Notes: generated by a model from the sequence alone, not told the origin. A stretch of 63,747 nucleotides of DNA from Mycobacterium sp. 1081908.1 (GCF_001673535.1 NZ_LZLY01000101.1:1-63747); one strand, 5' to 3'. Positions 33,792 through 42,912 are shown, numbered from the stretch's first letter. Made by a program: numbers and translations.

Positions 33792-34712
33792 TCATTCCCA
33801 AGGGTTTTCGCGCCGCCACACCGTCGGCATGTGCAATGTGACACCGTCCTGCGTGGCGAGCCCGTCCAGCACGCGGATCGACACGTCCAAGTCGTCACCC
33901 GCATACGGCAACGCCCGCAAGGGCTTTGACAACGGGCTGAAGAAGTCGTCCCAATGGATCAGGATCACCCGGCGTGCCCCCACCGCGCGCACCGTCTCGG
34001 CCCAGTAGTCGAGCAGGTAGGACCGTGGCCGAAGACCCAGCTGTCCGACGGAGAGGTAGACCACTTCTGCCCGCCGGCCGGCCAGCGCGCCCGTCACGAA
34101 CCCTGCGCTGCCCTGGATCAGCACGCGCCGGTCCGACGGCCGATGGTGCACCAGCGTCGACCACGCCTCACCGCAGCGGTAGGCCGACGCCCGCACCGGC
34201 GGTGTCACCGGCGCGTCGATCGTCCCGGGGAAGCGGTCCGGCGGGCAGTGGTGGGATTCCACCAGCGTTACCTCGAACGCGCCCAACGGAATTGGTTCGC
34301 CGGAGGTCGCGACGACAATGCGGTCCTCGGCCAGTCCGTAACCGCGCCCGACGTTGGCGGCCGACTCGCCACCCACCAGTCGCGCGCCCGTGCGGTCGGC
34401 GACCAGCGCGGAATCCAGCACGTGGTCGATGTGGGTGTGCACCGGGATCACGGCCTCCAGCCGGGACACCTTGGCGCGGGTCAGGCAGCCGTCCACGCGG
34501 GCCGGTGACGGCGATACCTTGCCGGCGGCCACCCGCGCCAGGCTCGGGCGCGAGAAGTAGCCGTCGGTCATCAGCGCGGACGACCCGTCGTCGAGCAGCA
34601 GCGTCGCCACACCCATCCAGGTCGCCGAAAGCGGCGCGTCGGGCCCGGCGGCCGGCACGTCGAACCGGTCCGCGTAGTGCGCGAGGTCGGGCCGGCCGAG
34701 CTTGGCCCGCAT
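33792..34712 (-). CDS. metallo-beta-lactamase-fold hydrolase (Rv3577-like)
   Basis: 306 residues. The zinc-binding motif 'VIPVHTHIDHVLDSALV' (H-x-H-x-D-H) and later 'LVESHHCPPDRFPG' and 'VILIHWDDFF' place it in the metallo-beta-lactamase superfamily, in the UlaG-like or general hydrolase branch. No signal peptide. It is the last gene of the run znuA-znuC-znuB-pxpA-MBL; its first base overlaps the pxpA stop. A zinc enzyme at the end of a zinc-uptake operon is suggestive. The substrate cannot be read. Confidence 0.8.
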   Translation of the reverse strand: MRAKLGRPDLAHYADRFDVPAAGPDAPLSATWMGVATLLLDDGSSALMTDGYFSRPSLARVAAGKVSPSPARVDGCLTRAKVSRLEAVIPVHTHIDHVLDSALVADRTGARLVGGESAANVGRGYGLAEDRIVVATSGEPIPLGAFEVTLVESHHCPPDRFPGTIDAPVTPPVRASAYRCGEAWSTLVHHRPSDRRVLIQGSAGFVTGALAGRRAEVVYLSVGQLGLRPRSYLLDYWAETVRAVGARRVILIHWDDFFSPLSKPLRALPYAGDDLDVSIRVLDGLATQDGVTLHMPTVWRRENPWE

Positions 34713-35470
34713 CAGGAAAACGCCCGCAGCTCGATGCCGGCGGCCGTCAGCCGATCGCGCACCGCCGTCGCGATCCGCACTGCGCCCGGCGAATCACCAT
34801 GCACGCAAACCGATTCCACTCCGACGGCGATTTGCGTTCCGTCGGTCGCGGTGACCCGACCCGACGTCACCATGGTCAGCACGCGCTCGGCGATCGCCGC
34901 CGGATCGTGCAGCACCGCGCCGGGTTCGCGCCGGGAGACCAGTTGACCGTCGGGCCGGTAGGCGCGGTCGGCGAACGCCTCGGCCACCGTGCGCAAGCCG
35001 ACCCGATCGGCCTCCGCGAAGAGCGCCGAGCCCGTCATCCCCAGCACCGGCAGCGCGGGGTCCACCAGGTGCACCGCCGCCGTGACCGCCGCCGCCTGCT
35101 CCCGGTTGGTCACGATCGTGTTGTACAGCGCGCCATGGGGTTTGACGTAGGACACCGCCGAGCCGGACGCCCGCGCGATCGCCTGCAACGCCCCGATCTG
35201 ATACACCACGTCGGCGACCAGGTCGTCGGGGGCGACGTCGATGAAGCGTCTGCCGAACCCGGCCAGGTCGCGATAGCTCACCTGGGCGCCGATGCGCACG
35301 CCGCGCTCGGCGGCTGCCCGGCAGACCCGCAACAGGCCGGCGGGGTCTCCAGCATGGAATCCGCACGCCACGTTGGCGCTGCTGACGATCCCGAGCATGG
35401 CGTCGTCATCGCCCAGGCGCCACACGCCAAAGCCCTCGCCCAGGTCGGCGTTGAGGTCGATAGCGGCCAC
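34712..35470 (-). CDS. pxpA: 5-oxoprolinase subunit A / LamB-YcsF family protein
   Basis: 252 residues with the YcsF signatures '[19 protein letters not shown]' at the N-terminus, '[10 protein letters not shown]', '[12 protein letters not shown]' and '[17 protein letters not shown]'. Where studied, PxpA works with PxpB and PxpC to hydrolyse 5-oxoproline using ATP. Neither partner is in this window, so the gene stands alone or its partners are elsewhere. It lies 21 bases downstream of znuB and one base into the next gene, so it is most likely transcribed with the zinc transporter. Confidence 0.85.
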   Translation of the reverse strand: MAAIDLNADLGEGFGVWRLGDDDAMLGIVSSANVACGFHAGDPAGLLRVCRAAAERGVRIGAQVSYRDLAGFGRRFIDVAPDDLVADVVYQIGALQAIARASGSAVSYVKPHGALYNTIVTNREQAAAVTAAVHLVDPALPVLGMTGSALFAEADRVGLRTVAEAFADRAYRPDGQLVSRREPGAVLHDPAAIAERVLTMVTSGRVTATDGTQIAVGVESVCVHGDSPGAVRIATAVRDRLTAAGIELRAFS

Positions 35471-35491
35471 CCGCCTAGCTTATGGGGGGCA

Positions 35492-36352
35492 TTAAGCGGT
35501 GGCCCCGCGGCGTCGCCCGAGGAACCAACAAAACAGGTAGATGACAAAGGAAATCGTCGCGACGAATACCGATACCGGAACGCCGGGCGCCAGCGACAGC
35601 ACGATGCCCCCCACCGCGGCGAACTCGGCGAAGGCCACCGAGGCCACGATCGCGGCCGCCGGCGAGGCGATCACCCGGGCCGCCGCGGCCGCCGGCGTGA
35701 TCAGCAACGACATCACCAGCAGCGCCCCGACGATCTGCACCGCCTGGGCGGCGACCACCCCGACCAGCGCGGCGAACACGATGCCCAGCACGCGGACCGG
35801 CACGCCGCGCGCGGCCGCGACCTCGGGGTCGACGGTGGCGAACAACAGCGGGCGATAGCACGTGCCCAGCACGGCGACCACGAGCAGGCAAACCAGCGCC
35901 AGCATGGTCAGGCCGGTATAGCCGACGCCGACGATCTGGCCGGTCAGCAGCGCGAAGGCGGTCCCGGTCCGGCTGGGGTAGAGGTGAATGAACAGCACCG
36001 CCAGGCCCATCCCGAACGCCAGGACGACGCCGATCACCGAGTCGCGCTCCCGGGCCCGCTGGCCCAGGATGCCGAACAGCGCCGCCGCCAGGGCGCTGCC
36101 GATCAACGCCCCCGCCCCCACCTCGAAGCCGACCAGCAGCGCGAAAGCCGCTCCCGTCAACGACAATTCGCTGGACCCGTGCACGGCGAACGACATCTGG
36201 CGCATCACGATGAACGGCCCGATCAGCCCGGCCACCAGCCCCAGCAGCGCGCCCGCCGCCAGCGCCTGCTGGACGAAGTCGTGGCGGAGCAGGTCGGCGG
36301 TGAGGTCAAAGGAGTACAAATGGTGCAGCACGTCGGCGAGCCGGCGGTTCAT
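35492..36352 (-). CDS. zinc/manganese ABC transporter permease
   Basis: 286 residues from the ATG at 36352, which overlaps the stop of the ATP-binding subunit gene (ATGA). About eight membrane helices; family signatures are 'GPFIVMRQMSFAVHGSSELS' near the N-terminus and 'AQAVQIVGALLVMSLLITPA', the ABC-3 permease motif. It would form the channel of a ZnuABC-type importer. Zinc is favoured over manganese because of the Zur-like box upstream of the operon. Confidence 0.9.
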   Translation of the reverse strand: MNRRLADVLHHLYSFDLTADLLRHDFVQQALAAGALLGLVAGLIGPFIVMRQMSFAVHGSSELSLTGAAFALLVGFEVGAGALIGSALAAALFGILGQRARERDSVIGVVLAFGMGLAVLFIHLYPSRTGTAFALLTGQIVGVGYTGLTMLALVCLLVVAVLGTCYRPLLFATVDPEVAAARGVPVRVLGIVFAALVGVVAAQAVQIVGALLVMSLLITPAAAAARVIASPAAAIVASVAFAEFAAVGGIVLSLAPGVPVSVFVATISFVIYLFCWFLGRRRGATA

Positions 36353-37173
36353 CCCCCGCACCCGTCGTCCGGCTCGCCGACGACCACGTAGCCGTCCCGC
36401 ACCTTCACCACCTGAATGTCGGCGCGGTACAGCGCCGAGAGCGTCTGGCTGGTCATCACCTGCTCGACGGTGCCGATCTCGAACCGGCCGTCGACGAGAT
36501 ACAGCACCCGGTCCACGTACGGCAGGATCGTGTTGATCTCGTGGGTGACGACGATGACCGTGGTTCCGGCGTCGCGGCGCCGCTGGTCGATCAGGGCCGA
36601 CACCAGCTTCGCGTTCGCGGGGTCGAGGGTCAGCAGCGGCTCGTCGCAAAGCAGGAGCATCGGGTCACTGACCAGCGCCTGGGCGATGCGCACCCGCTGC
36701 AGCTCGCCGCCGGACATGACGCCGACCCGGACGTCGGCCAGGTGTTCGCCGTTGACCTGGCGCAGCGCCTCGGACACGGCCGCGCGGCGGCGGGCCCGTC
36801 CGGCGGATCGCAACGGCGCGGCGCCCCAACGTCGTCCGTCGATGCCCAGCCGAACCAGGTCGCGGCCGCGCAGCATCACCTCGCGGTCGATCGGGCGGTG
36901 TTGCGGGACATAGCCGATGCTGCCGCTGCCGGAGGTGATCGGCCTGCCGTCGACCAACGCGACGCCGCCGCTGAGGCGCAACTGGCCGAGCAGGACCCTG
37001 AGCAACGACGTCTTGCCGCTGCCGTTGGGGCCCAGCACGGCGATGAACTCGCCGGGCTGCACCGACAGGTCGAGGTGGTCCCACAGGACCCGGTCGCCGA
37101 ACGCCAGCTGCGCGCCGGAAAGCGAGACGGTGTGGGCATGGCCGTGGACGGCGGGCACCGCTTCGACAGTCAC
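36349..37173 (-). CDS. zinc/manganese ABC transporter ATP-binding protein
   Basis: 274 residues from a GTG at 37173; the longer open frame above it is antisense to the binding-protein gene. ABC motifs: Walker A 'VLGPNGSGKTSLLRVL', signature 'VMSGGELQRVRIAQALV', Walker B 'MLLLCDEPLLTLDPANAK' and the switch His in 'VIVVTHEIN'. It begins eight bases after the solute-binding lipoprotein gene and overlaps the permease by four bases. ZnuC is the likely role. Confidence 0.92.
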   Translation of the reverse strand: MTVEAVPAVHGHAHTVSLSGAQLAFGDRVLWDHLDLSVQPGEFIAVLGPNGSGKTSLLRVLLGQLRLSGGVALVDGRPITSGSGSIGYVPQHRPIDREVMLRGRDLVRLGIDGRRWGAAPLRSAGRARRRAAVSEALRQVNGEHLADVRVGVMSGGELQRVRIAQALVSDPMLLLCDEPLLTLDPANAKLVSALIDQRRRDAGTTVIVVTHEINTILPYVDRVLYLVDGRFEIGTVEQVMTSQTLSALYRADIQVVKVRDGYVVVGEPDDGCGG

Positions 37174-37181
37174 GGCCGCGC

Positions 37182-38078
37182 TTATCGGCTCGACCGCAGC
37201 GCGGCCAGCAGTTGGTTGACGGTGTTGCGCTGCCAGGTCAGGTAGTCGGTGCCGTCGGGCAGCGTCTCGCTCACCTCGGTGACCGGAACCCCGGCGCGCC
37301 GCGCGGCGTCCTGCAGGCCGTTCACCGCGGAGCTGGACGTCTGCGGGTTGATCAGCAGCGCGGACACCTGCCGGTGTTTGATCATGTCGAGCACCTTCGC
37401 CATGTCGGCCGGCGACGGGTCGGTCTCGTTCTCGCTGGCCGCGGCGAACGCGGCCGGGGTGCGATTCACCAGGCCCGACGCGGCCAGCAGGTAGTCCACG
37501 TCTGGCTCGGTCGCGATCACTCCGGCGTCGGGATACGCGCCGGCGATGGCCCGCTCGGAGCTCGCGATCGCGTCGGCGGCCCGGCTGAACGCGGCGGCGT
37601 TGGCCCGGTAGTCGGCGGCGTTGGCCGGGTCGATGACCGCCATCCGGTCGGCGATCGACGAGGCCACCGACTTGGCGACGCCCAGGTCGTAGAAGACGTG
37701 TTCGTTCGGCGGGTCCCCGCTGCCGGCCGGGACGAACGAGTAAGCGTCGACGGATTTGATGCCCGGATGCCTGGTGAGGACCTGGTCCACCCAGGGGTCG
37801 TAACCGCCGCCGTTGTAGACGACCAGGGCGGCGTCGGTGATCGCGGCGGCGTCCGAGGGGCTGGCCGCGTACGAGTGCGGATCCGTATCGGAGCCGGTCA
37901 GGATGGACTTGACGGCGACGTGGCGGCCGGTGACGGCGCTGGCCACGCTGCCCCACACGTCGGTGGACGCCACCACGGTGGCCGCCTGGGGGCGCGAACC
38001 CGCGCAGCCGGTGAGCGCGGTCAAGCCGGCCACGGCAATCAGGACGGCCGAAAGCCAACGCCCGAAATTGACTGCCAT
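37182..38078 (-). CDS. zinc/manganese ABC transporter substrate-binding lipoprotein
   Basis: 298 residues. Lipoprotein signal 'AVLIAVAGLTALTGCAG' with Cys at the lipobox. It matches the ZnuA/cluster 9 family: 'STDVWGSVASAV', 'GSDTDPHSYAASPSDAAAI' (metal-binding His), 'NEHVFYDLG' (second His) and 'IATEPDVDYLLAASGL'. The usual His-rich loop of some ZnuA proteins is absent. It is the first gene of the operon, 36 bases downstream of a Zur-like box, so it should be expressed under zinc shortage. Confidence 0.9.
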   Translation of the reverse strand: MAVNFGRWLSAVLIAVAGLTALTGCAGSRPQAATVVASTDVWGSVASAVTGRHVAVKSILTGSDTDPHSYAASPSDAAAITDAALVVYNGGGYDPWVDQVLTRHPGIKSVDAYSFVPAGSGDPPNEHVFYDLGVAKSVASSIADRMAVIDPANAADYRANAAAFSRAADAIASSERAIAGAYPDAGVIATEPDVDYLLAASGLVNRTPAAFAAASENETDPSPADMAKVLDMIKHRQVSALLINPQTSSSAVNGLQDAARRAGVPVTEVSETLPDGTDYLTWQRNTVNQLLAALRSSR

Positions 38079-38113
38079 TTACGTCCTCTCGCGCCGCGGC
38101 CGACCCATAATAC

Positions 38114-38134
38114 TAATGAAAATCGTTTCCATTA
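38114..38134. promoter_or_regulatory. Zur-like binding site
   Basis: A 21-bp dyad with half-sites TAATGAAAA and TTTCCATTA around TCG closely matches the mycobacterial Zur box as I remember it (TAATGAAAATC repeated as an inverted pair). One base breaks perfect symmetry. It lies between znuA (start 38078) and the LacI-type gene (start 38194), so it could also affect the latter. Confidence 0.8.
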
Positions 38135-38179
38135 GAAAGTGCCCAGCGGAGCCTCGGGTGCCTCGCCGACGACCCGCTG

Positions 38180-38193
38180 TAGCGTCACCGAAC
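38180..38193 (+). promoter_or_regulatory. leaderless -10 for the LacI-type gene
   Basis: TAGCGT (38180-38185) lies eight bases before the GTG at 38194. It favours this GTG over the in-frame GTG at 38158, which would give 12 more residues. Confidence 0.4.
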
Positions 38194-39276
38194 GTGAGGA
38201 GTCCCACCCCGCGGCGGCGTGCGACTCTGGCGTCGTTGGCGGACGAACTGAAGGTTTCGCGCACCACGATCTCGAACGCCTTCAACCGGCCGGATCAGCT
38301 TTCCGCCGACCTACGCGAACGGGTGCTCGCGACCGCGAAGCGGCTGGGATATCCGGGACCCGACCCGGTGGCGCGATCGCTGCGGACCCGGAAGGCCGGC
38401 GCGGTGGGTTTGGTGATGGCCGAACCGCTGACCTATTTCTTCTCCGACCCGGCCGCACGGGATTTCGTCGCCGGGGTCGCGCAGTCGTGCGAGGAGCTCG
38501 GGCAGGGACTGCTCCTGGTCGCGGTCGGCGCGAGCCGCAGCCTCGAGGACGGGACGGCCGCGGTGCTCGGGGCCGGGGTCGACGGCTTCGTGGTGTATTC
38601 GGCCTGCAACGACGACCCCTACCTGGAGGTGGTGCTGCAAAGGCGCCTGCCCGTCGTGGTGGTCGACCAGCCCAAGGGCCTCGCGGAAGTGTCCCGGGTG
38701 GGCATCGACGACCGGGCGGCCATGCGCGAGCTGGCCGACTACGTGCTCGGGCTCGGGCACCGCGAGATCGGTTTGCTCACCATGCGGCTGGGCCGGGACC
38801 GGCGGCAGGGCCTGGTGGACGCCGACCGGTTGCGGTCGCCCGCATTCGACGTGCAACGCGAACGGATCGTCGGCGTTTGGGAGGCGATGACGGCCGCCGG
38901 CGTCGACCCGGATTCGCTGACCGTCGTGGAAAGCTACGAGCATCTACCCGAATCGGGTGGCGCCGCCGCCAGGGCCGCGCTGGAGGCCAATCCGCGGATC
39001 ACCGCGCTGATGTGCACCGCGGACATCCTGGCCCTGTCGGCAATGGATTACCTTCGCGCGCATGGCATTTATGTGCCGGGTCAGATGACCGTCACCGGAT
39101 TCGACGGTGTGCCCGAGGCGATCGGCCGCGGATTGACCACCGTGGCGCAGCCCAGCCTGCAGAAGGGCCATCGGGCGGGCGAACTGCTGCTGAGGCCGCC
39201 ACGGACGGGCCTGCCTGTCGTCGAACTGCTGGACACCGAGCTGATCCGGGGGCGCACCGCCGGACCGCCGGCTTAG
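38194..39276 (+). CDS. LacI-family transcriptional regulator (Rv3575c-like)
   Basis: 360 residues. N-terminal helix-turn-helix 'RRATLASLADELKVSRTTIS' with the hinge 'NAFNRPDQLSADLRERV' is typical LacI/GalR. The periplasmic-binding-protein-like effector domain follows, with 'AGAVGLVMAEPLTYFFSDPA', 'VDGFVVYSACNDD' and 'MTVTGFDGVPEAIGRGLTTV'. The effector is likely a sugar or small metabolite, unknown. Its stop codon interlocks with that of the convergent kstR. The znu operon is divergent, with the Zur-like box in between. Confidence 0.9.
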   Translation: MRSPTPRRRATLASLADELKVSRTTISNAFNRPDQLSADLRERVLATAKRLGYPGPDPVARSLRTRKAGAVGLVMAEPLTYFFSDPAARDFVAGVAQSCEELGQGLLLVAVGASRSLEDGTAAVLGAGVDGFVVYSACNDDPYLEVVLQRRLPVVVVDQPKGLAEVSRVGIDDRAAMRELADYVLGLGHREIGLLTMRLGRDRRQGLVDADRLRSPAFDVQRERIVGVWEAMTAAGVDPDSLTVVESYEHLPESGGAAARAALEANPRITALMCTADILALSAMDYLRAHGIYVPGQMTVTGFDGVPEAIGRGLTTVAQPSLQKGHRAGELLLRPPRTGLPVVELLDTELIRGRTAGPPA

Positions 39277-39935
39277 CCGGGGTGGTGTTCGCCGAGCAAT
39301 AACCGCACGGCCAGGTCCAGCCGTTTGCTGACGTCGGTGGCCGAGGCGCGGCGGGTGAGCCAGGCGAGCAGGTTCGACAGCCACACGTCCGAGATCACCC
39401 GGGCGATGTGGTACTGGTCCTCGGTCGGTTCGCCGTCCGACATCGCGCGGGCGAACATGCTGTCGATGAGCTTCTCGACCTGGTCGACCTCGCTGGCCGC
39501 CGAGGCGTCGGCGAAGACGTAGGCGCGCGTCATGGCCTCGGTGAGCAGCGGGTTGCGCTGCATCGCGCGGTTGAGCTTGCCGACCATGAAGTTCAGCCGC
39601 TGAAATGGGGTGCCGCCGGCGACCGCGGAGCGGTCGGTTTTCGCGTCGATCCGGCCGAACTCGCGGCCCAGCGCCGACACCAGCAGATGCACCTTCGACG
39701 GGAAATACCGGTACAGCGTCCCAACCGCCACGTCGGCCCGGTCGGCCACGGCGCGCATCTGGACCGCCTCGTAGCCGCCCTTGGACGCGATGGCCATGGT
39801 GGCGTCCAGGATGCGCTTGCGGCGTTCCCGCTGCGCCTCCGAGCCGAGCTCGGACTCGGCCAGTACCGCCACGTTCATGACCTCGCGCGGCTGCGAGTCA
39901 GGAACGTCGGGCGAGTCTGGGTTCGCTGACGACAT
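39273..39935 (-). CDS. kstR: KstR, TetR-family repressor of cholesterol catabolism
   Basis: 220 residues; an internal ATG at residue 20 would give 201. The helix-turn-helix lies in 'MRAVADRADVAVGTLYRYFP' followed by 'SKVHLLVSALGREF', almost identical to M. tuberculosis KstR. The helical ligand-binding domain follows ('RAYVFADASAASEVDQVEKL'). KstR binds TNNAACNNGTTNNA sites and is released by 3-oxo-cholestenoyl-CoA-type ligands. Three matching boxes are present in this window (near 40077, 44022 and 44090). It diverges from fadE34. Confidence 0.97.
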   Translation of the reverse strand: MSSANPDSPDVPDSQPREVMNVAVLAESELGSEAQRERRKRILDATMAIASKGGYEAVQMRAVADRADVAVGTLYRYFPSKVHLLVSALGREFGRIDAKTDRSAVAGGTPFQRLNFMVGKLNRAMQRNPLLTEAMTRAYVFADASAASEVDQVEKLIDSMFARAMSDGEPTEDQYHIARVISDVWLSNLLAWLTRRASATDVSKRLDLAVRLLLGEHHPG

Positions 39936-40076
39936 TTGGGGGCGCGCTCCTTAGTCGGGTGGCTCGTTCGCAAACGATACGCATGCTGGGCGTAAATTTC
40001 CCACCTCCCCGCAGCAAGGACAACCACGTGTACTGCTGTAATGGCGTTCGACTTGACGCTCGATCGCTGGCACTAT

Positions 40077-40090
40077 TAGAACACGTTCTA
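40077..40090. promoter_or_regulatory. KstR box upstream of fadE34 and kstR
   Basis: TAGAACACGTTCTA is a perfect 14-bp palindrome matching the KstR consensus. It is 61 bases before the fadE34 start and 141 bases before kstR, so it may serve both divergent genes. Confidence 0.9.
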
Positions 40091-40151
40091 GTGGGCTTTC
40101 AAGTAGACGAGTGCCCCCTCAACTCGAACCAAGCGCGCGGAGGACCAAAGG

Positions 40152-42275
40152 GTGGTAGCGACCGTCACCGACGAGCAGTTCGCCGCGCGCGCGCTGGTGC
40201 GCGACTGGGCGCGCAATACGACGTCGGGACCCGGTGGCACGGCGGCGACCCGCGATATCGAGCAGGGCAACCCCGACGCGTGGCGACCGGTCTACGCCGG
40301 CCTGACCGACCTGGGGCTTTTCGGTGTCGCGATTCCGGAGGAGCGCGGCGGGGCCGGCGGCAGCATCGAGGACCTGTGCGCGATGGTCGAGGAAGCGGCC
40401 AAGGCGCTGGTTGCCGGGCCGGTGGCGACCACGGCCCTGGCCACCCTGGTTGTCGAGGACACCGCATTGTTGGACGCGCTTGCCGCGGGGGAACGCTTCG
40501 CCGCGCTCGCGCTGGACGGCGACGTGCGGTTCGACGGCGCGACGTCGCGGGCGACGGGCACCCTGCCGTGGGCGCTGGGCGCCGCGGAAGGCGCCGTCGT
40601 GATCCTGCCCGCCGACGGGGCGTGGCTGCTCGTCGACACCGGCGGCGAGGGCGTGCAGCTGGAACCGCTGCCGGCCACAGACTTCTCCCGGCCGCTGGCC
40701 CGGGTGGTGCTGACGTCGGCGCCGGCCACCGTCATCGCCGATTCGCGGCGGCGGGTCGAGGAACTGGCCGCGACCGTCCTGGCGGCCGAGGCCGCCGGCG
40801 TCACCCGATGGTCGCTGGAGACCGCGGTCGCCTACGCCAAGGTGCGCGAGCAGTTCGGCAAGCCGATCGGCAGCTTCCAGGCCGTCAAACACATTTGCGC
40901 GGAGATGCTGTGCCGCGCCGAGCAGGCCGAGGTGGCGGCGGCCGACGCCGCCCGGGCCGCGGCCGAGCCCGATGACGCCCAGTTCTCGATCGCGGCGGCC
41001 TTGGCGGCGAGCACGTGCATCGCCGCGGCAAAGGCCAACGTCAAGGACTGCATTCAGGTGCTCGGTGGCATCGGCTGCACCTGGGAGCACGACGCGCACC
41101 TGTATCTGCGCCGCGCGCATGCCATCGGGCGGTTCCTCGGCGGGACCGAGCGCTGGTTGCGGCGCATCACCGAGCTGACCCAGGGCGGGGTGCGGCGCCG
41201 GCTGGGTATCGATCTCAGCGACGTCGAGGACCAGCGGGCCGAGATCGCCGCGGCCGTCGCCGAGGTCGCCGCGCTGCCGGAGGAAGAGCGCCAGGTGGCC
41301 TTGGCCGAGGCCGGGCTGCAGGCGCCGCACTGGCCGGCGCCGTACGGGCGCGGCGCGTCGCCGGCCGAGCAGCTTTTGATCGACCAGGAGATGGCGGCGG
41401 CCGGGGTGGTGCGCCCCGACCTGGTGATCGGCTGGTGGGCGGCGCCGACCATCCTCGAACACGGCACACCCGAGCAGGTCGAACAGTTCGTCCCGGCCAC
41501 GCTGCGCGGGGAATTCCTTTGGTGCCAACTGTTTTCCGAGCCGGGGGCCGGCTCGGACCTGGCGTCGCTGCGCACCAAGGCGGTGCGGGGCGACGGCGGC
41601 TGGTTGCTCACCGGGCAGAAGGTGTGGACGTCGGCCGCGCACAAGGCGCGGTGGGGGGTGTGCCTGGCGCGCACCGATCCCGACGCCCCGAAGCACAAGG
41701 GCATCACCTACTTCCTGGTGGACATGAAATCGCTCGGCCTTGAGATCCGGCCGCTGCGCGAGATCACCGGCAACGCGTTGTTCAACGAGGTCTTCCTGGA
41801 CAACGTATTCGTCCCCGACGAGATGGTGGTCGGCACGGTGAACGACGGCTGGCGGCTGGCCCGCACCACCCTGGCCAACGAGCGGATCGCGATGGCCTCC
41901 GGGACCGCGCTGGGCAACCCGATGGAAGAGCTGCTCGGGGTGTTGGCGGAGATCGATCTCGATGTCTCCCAGCAGGATCGGTTGGGGCGGTTGATTGTCA
42001 CCGCCCAGACCGGCGCCCTGCTGGACCAGCGCATCGCCCAGCTCGCGGTCGGCGGTCAGGACCCGGGCGCGCAGTCCAGCGTCCGCAAGCTCATCGGCGT
42101 CCGCTACCGGCAGGCGTTGGCCGAATACGCGATGGACGTCGCGGAGGGCGGCGGCCTCGTCCGCAACCAGGCGGTCTTCGACTTCCTCAACACCCGCTGC
42201 CTCACCATCGCCGGCGGCACCGAGCAGATCCTGCTGACCGTCGCCGCGGAGCGGCTGCTCGGCCTGCCTCGTTAG
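40152..42275 (+). CDS. fadE34: fused two-domain acyl-CoA dehydrogenase of cholesterol side-chain degradation
   Basis: 707 residues, GTG start. Two acyl-CoA dehydrogenase units lie in tandem: residues ~1-330 ('GVAIPEERGGAGGSIEDLC', 'YAKVREQFGKPIGSFQAVKH', 'VLGGIGCTWEHDAHLYLRRA') and ~340-707 ('EPGAGSDLASLRTKAV', 'GGWLLTGQKVWTSAAHKARW', 'IAGGTEQILLTVAAERLLGL'). Family knowledge: most mycobacterial steroid dehydrogenases are alpha2beta2 heterotetramers of two genes; FadE34 (ChsE3) carries both halves in one chain and acts on a cholyl-type five-carbon side-chain CoA ester. Controlled by the KstR box at 40077. Confidence 0.95.
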   Translation: MVATVTDEQFAARALVRDWARNTTSGPGGTAATRDIEQGNPDAWRPVYAGLTDLGLFGVAIPEERGGAGGSIEDLCAMVEEAAKALVAGPVATTALATLVVEDTALLDALAAGERFAALALDGDVRFDGATSRATGTLPWALGAAEGAVVILPADGAWLLVDTGGEGVQLEPLPATDFSRPLARVVLTSAPATVIADSRRRVEELAATVLAAEAAGVTRWSLETAVAYAKVREQFGKPIGSFQAVKHICAEMLCRAEQAEVAAADAARAAAEPDDAQFSIAAALAASTCIAAAKANVKDCIQVLGGIGCTWEHDAHLYLRRAHAIGRFLGGTERWLRRITELTQGGVRRRLGIDLSDVEDQRAEIAAAVAEVAALPEEERQVALAEAGLQAPHWPAPYGRGASPAEQLLIDQEMAAAGVVRPDLVIGWWAAPTILEHGTPEQVEQFVPATLRGEFLWCQLFSEPGAGSDLASLRTKAVRGDGGWLLTGQKVWTSAAHKARWGVCLARTDPDAPKHKGITYFLVDMKSLGLEIRPLREITGNALFNEVFLDNVFVPDEMVVGTVNDGWRLARTTLANERIAMASGTALGNPMEELLGVLAEIDLDVSQQDRLGRLIVTAQTGALLDQRIAQLAVGGQDPGAQSSVRKLIGVRYRQALAEYAMDVAEGGGLVRNQAVFDFLNTRCLTIAGGTEQILLTVAAERLLGLPR

Positions 42276-42289
42276 CCCGTCGATTTCGC

Positions 42290-42346
42290 CGAGCCTGTAA
42301 TTTTGCAGGCCCTTACTCGCACTTTGTCTACCGATTTACAGGCTCG
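42290..42346. terminator. palindromic repeat element C, likely bidirectional terminator
   Basis: CGAGCCTGTAA (42290-42300) pairs perfectly with 42336-42346 around a 35-base loop, between the convergent fadE34 and the gene ending at 42351. T-rich sequence (AATTTTGC) follows the left arm. It resembles elements A and B in placement and design but not in core sequence. Confidence 0.55.
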
Positions 42347-42350
42347 CCGA

Positions 42351-42884
42351 CTACGAGAACGTCGTCTGCGCGCAGGTGCTGGGCGAGGTGATGTTGACCC
42401 CGCCGTAGACCACCTGGATGTGGGTGCACACGATGACGCTGATGTCGGTCTTGGACTGGCCGGTCTGCCAATCGGCGGAGTCGATGCGGCCGGTCGTCTG
42501 GTATTTGTCCGGCGGTCCGTCACCGAAGTAGACGGTGGTGATCTCGTCGGACCCCATCGCTTTGTGGACCCTCTCGAACTGGCCGTTGGCGTGGGTGTCC
42601 AGGTAGGCCATCCGGTTCGGCGACCGAACCTCGGTGGTCTGGCGGGCCCAAAGCCCGGGCGGGAAACCGGTCACGCCGTCGGGCGTGCGCGTGTCGGCCC
42701 CGACGATGAAGTCGCAGTGGCCGTCGGCCTTGAAGCAGTTGAGGAAGGCGTGCGTCTCCAGCTGGTTGGGCCCGTCCAGCGGAAACAGGGTGGTGGCCTC
42801 GTTGCTCGCGGCCGAGGCGACCGGACTCGGCAGAAACGTCAGGATGGCCCCGACGACCGCAAATCCCGGTATCAGCCGGTTCAT
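42351..42884 (-). CDS. secreted protein of unknown function (Rv3572-like)
   Basis: 177 residues. A signal peptide with cleavage after 'VAS-A' is clear (hydrophobic 'AVVGAILTFLPSPVASA'). The mature domain has several cysteines ('FLNCFKADGHCDF', 'VIVCTHIQVVYGG', 'PSTCAQTTFS') suited to disulfides, and the blocks 'TFLPSP', 'TTEVRSPNRMAYLDTHANGQ' and 'TTVYFGDGPPDKYQTTGRID'. A conserved mycobacterial secreted family with no assigned role. It lies downstream of kshB with 28 bases between them and may be co-expressed with cholesterol genes. Confidence 0.8.
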   Translation of the reverse strand: MNRLIPGFAVVGAILTFLPSPVASAASNEATTLFPLDGPNQLETHAFLNCFKADGHCDFIVGADTRTPDGVTGFPPGLWARQTTEVRSPNRMAYLDTHANGQFERVHKAMGSDEITTVYFGDGPPDKYQTTGRIDSADWQTGQSKTDISVIVCTHIQVVYGGVNITSPSTCAQTTFS

Positions 42885-42912
42885 CGGCGCCCCCTTCCGG
42901 TTCGCTGTGCGA

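Noticed and set aside
33974..36391. 805-codon plus-strand open frame
   Set aside because: It lies antisense to the MBL, pxpA and permease genes and has Arg/Pro/His-rich low-complexity composition with no domain.
37174..38058. N-terminal extension of the ATP-binding subunit
   Set aside because: It is an out-of-frame shadow of the zinc-binding lipoprotein gene; the ABC domain starts after the GTG at 37173.
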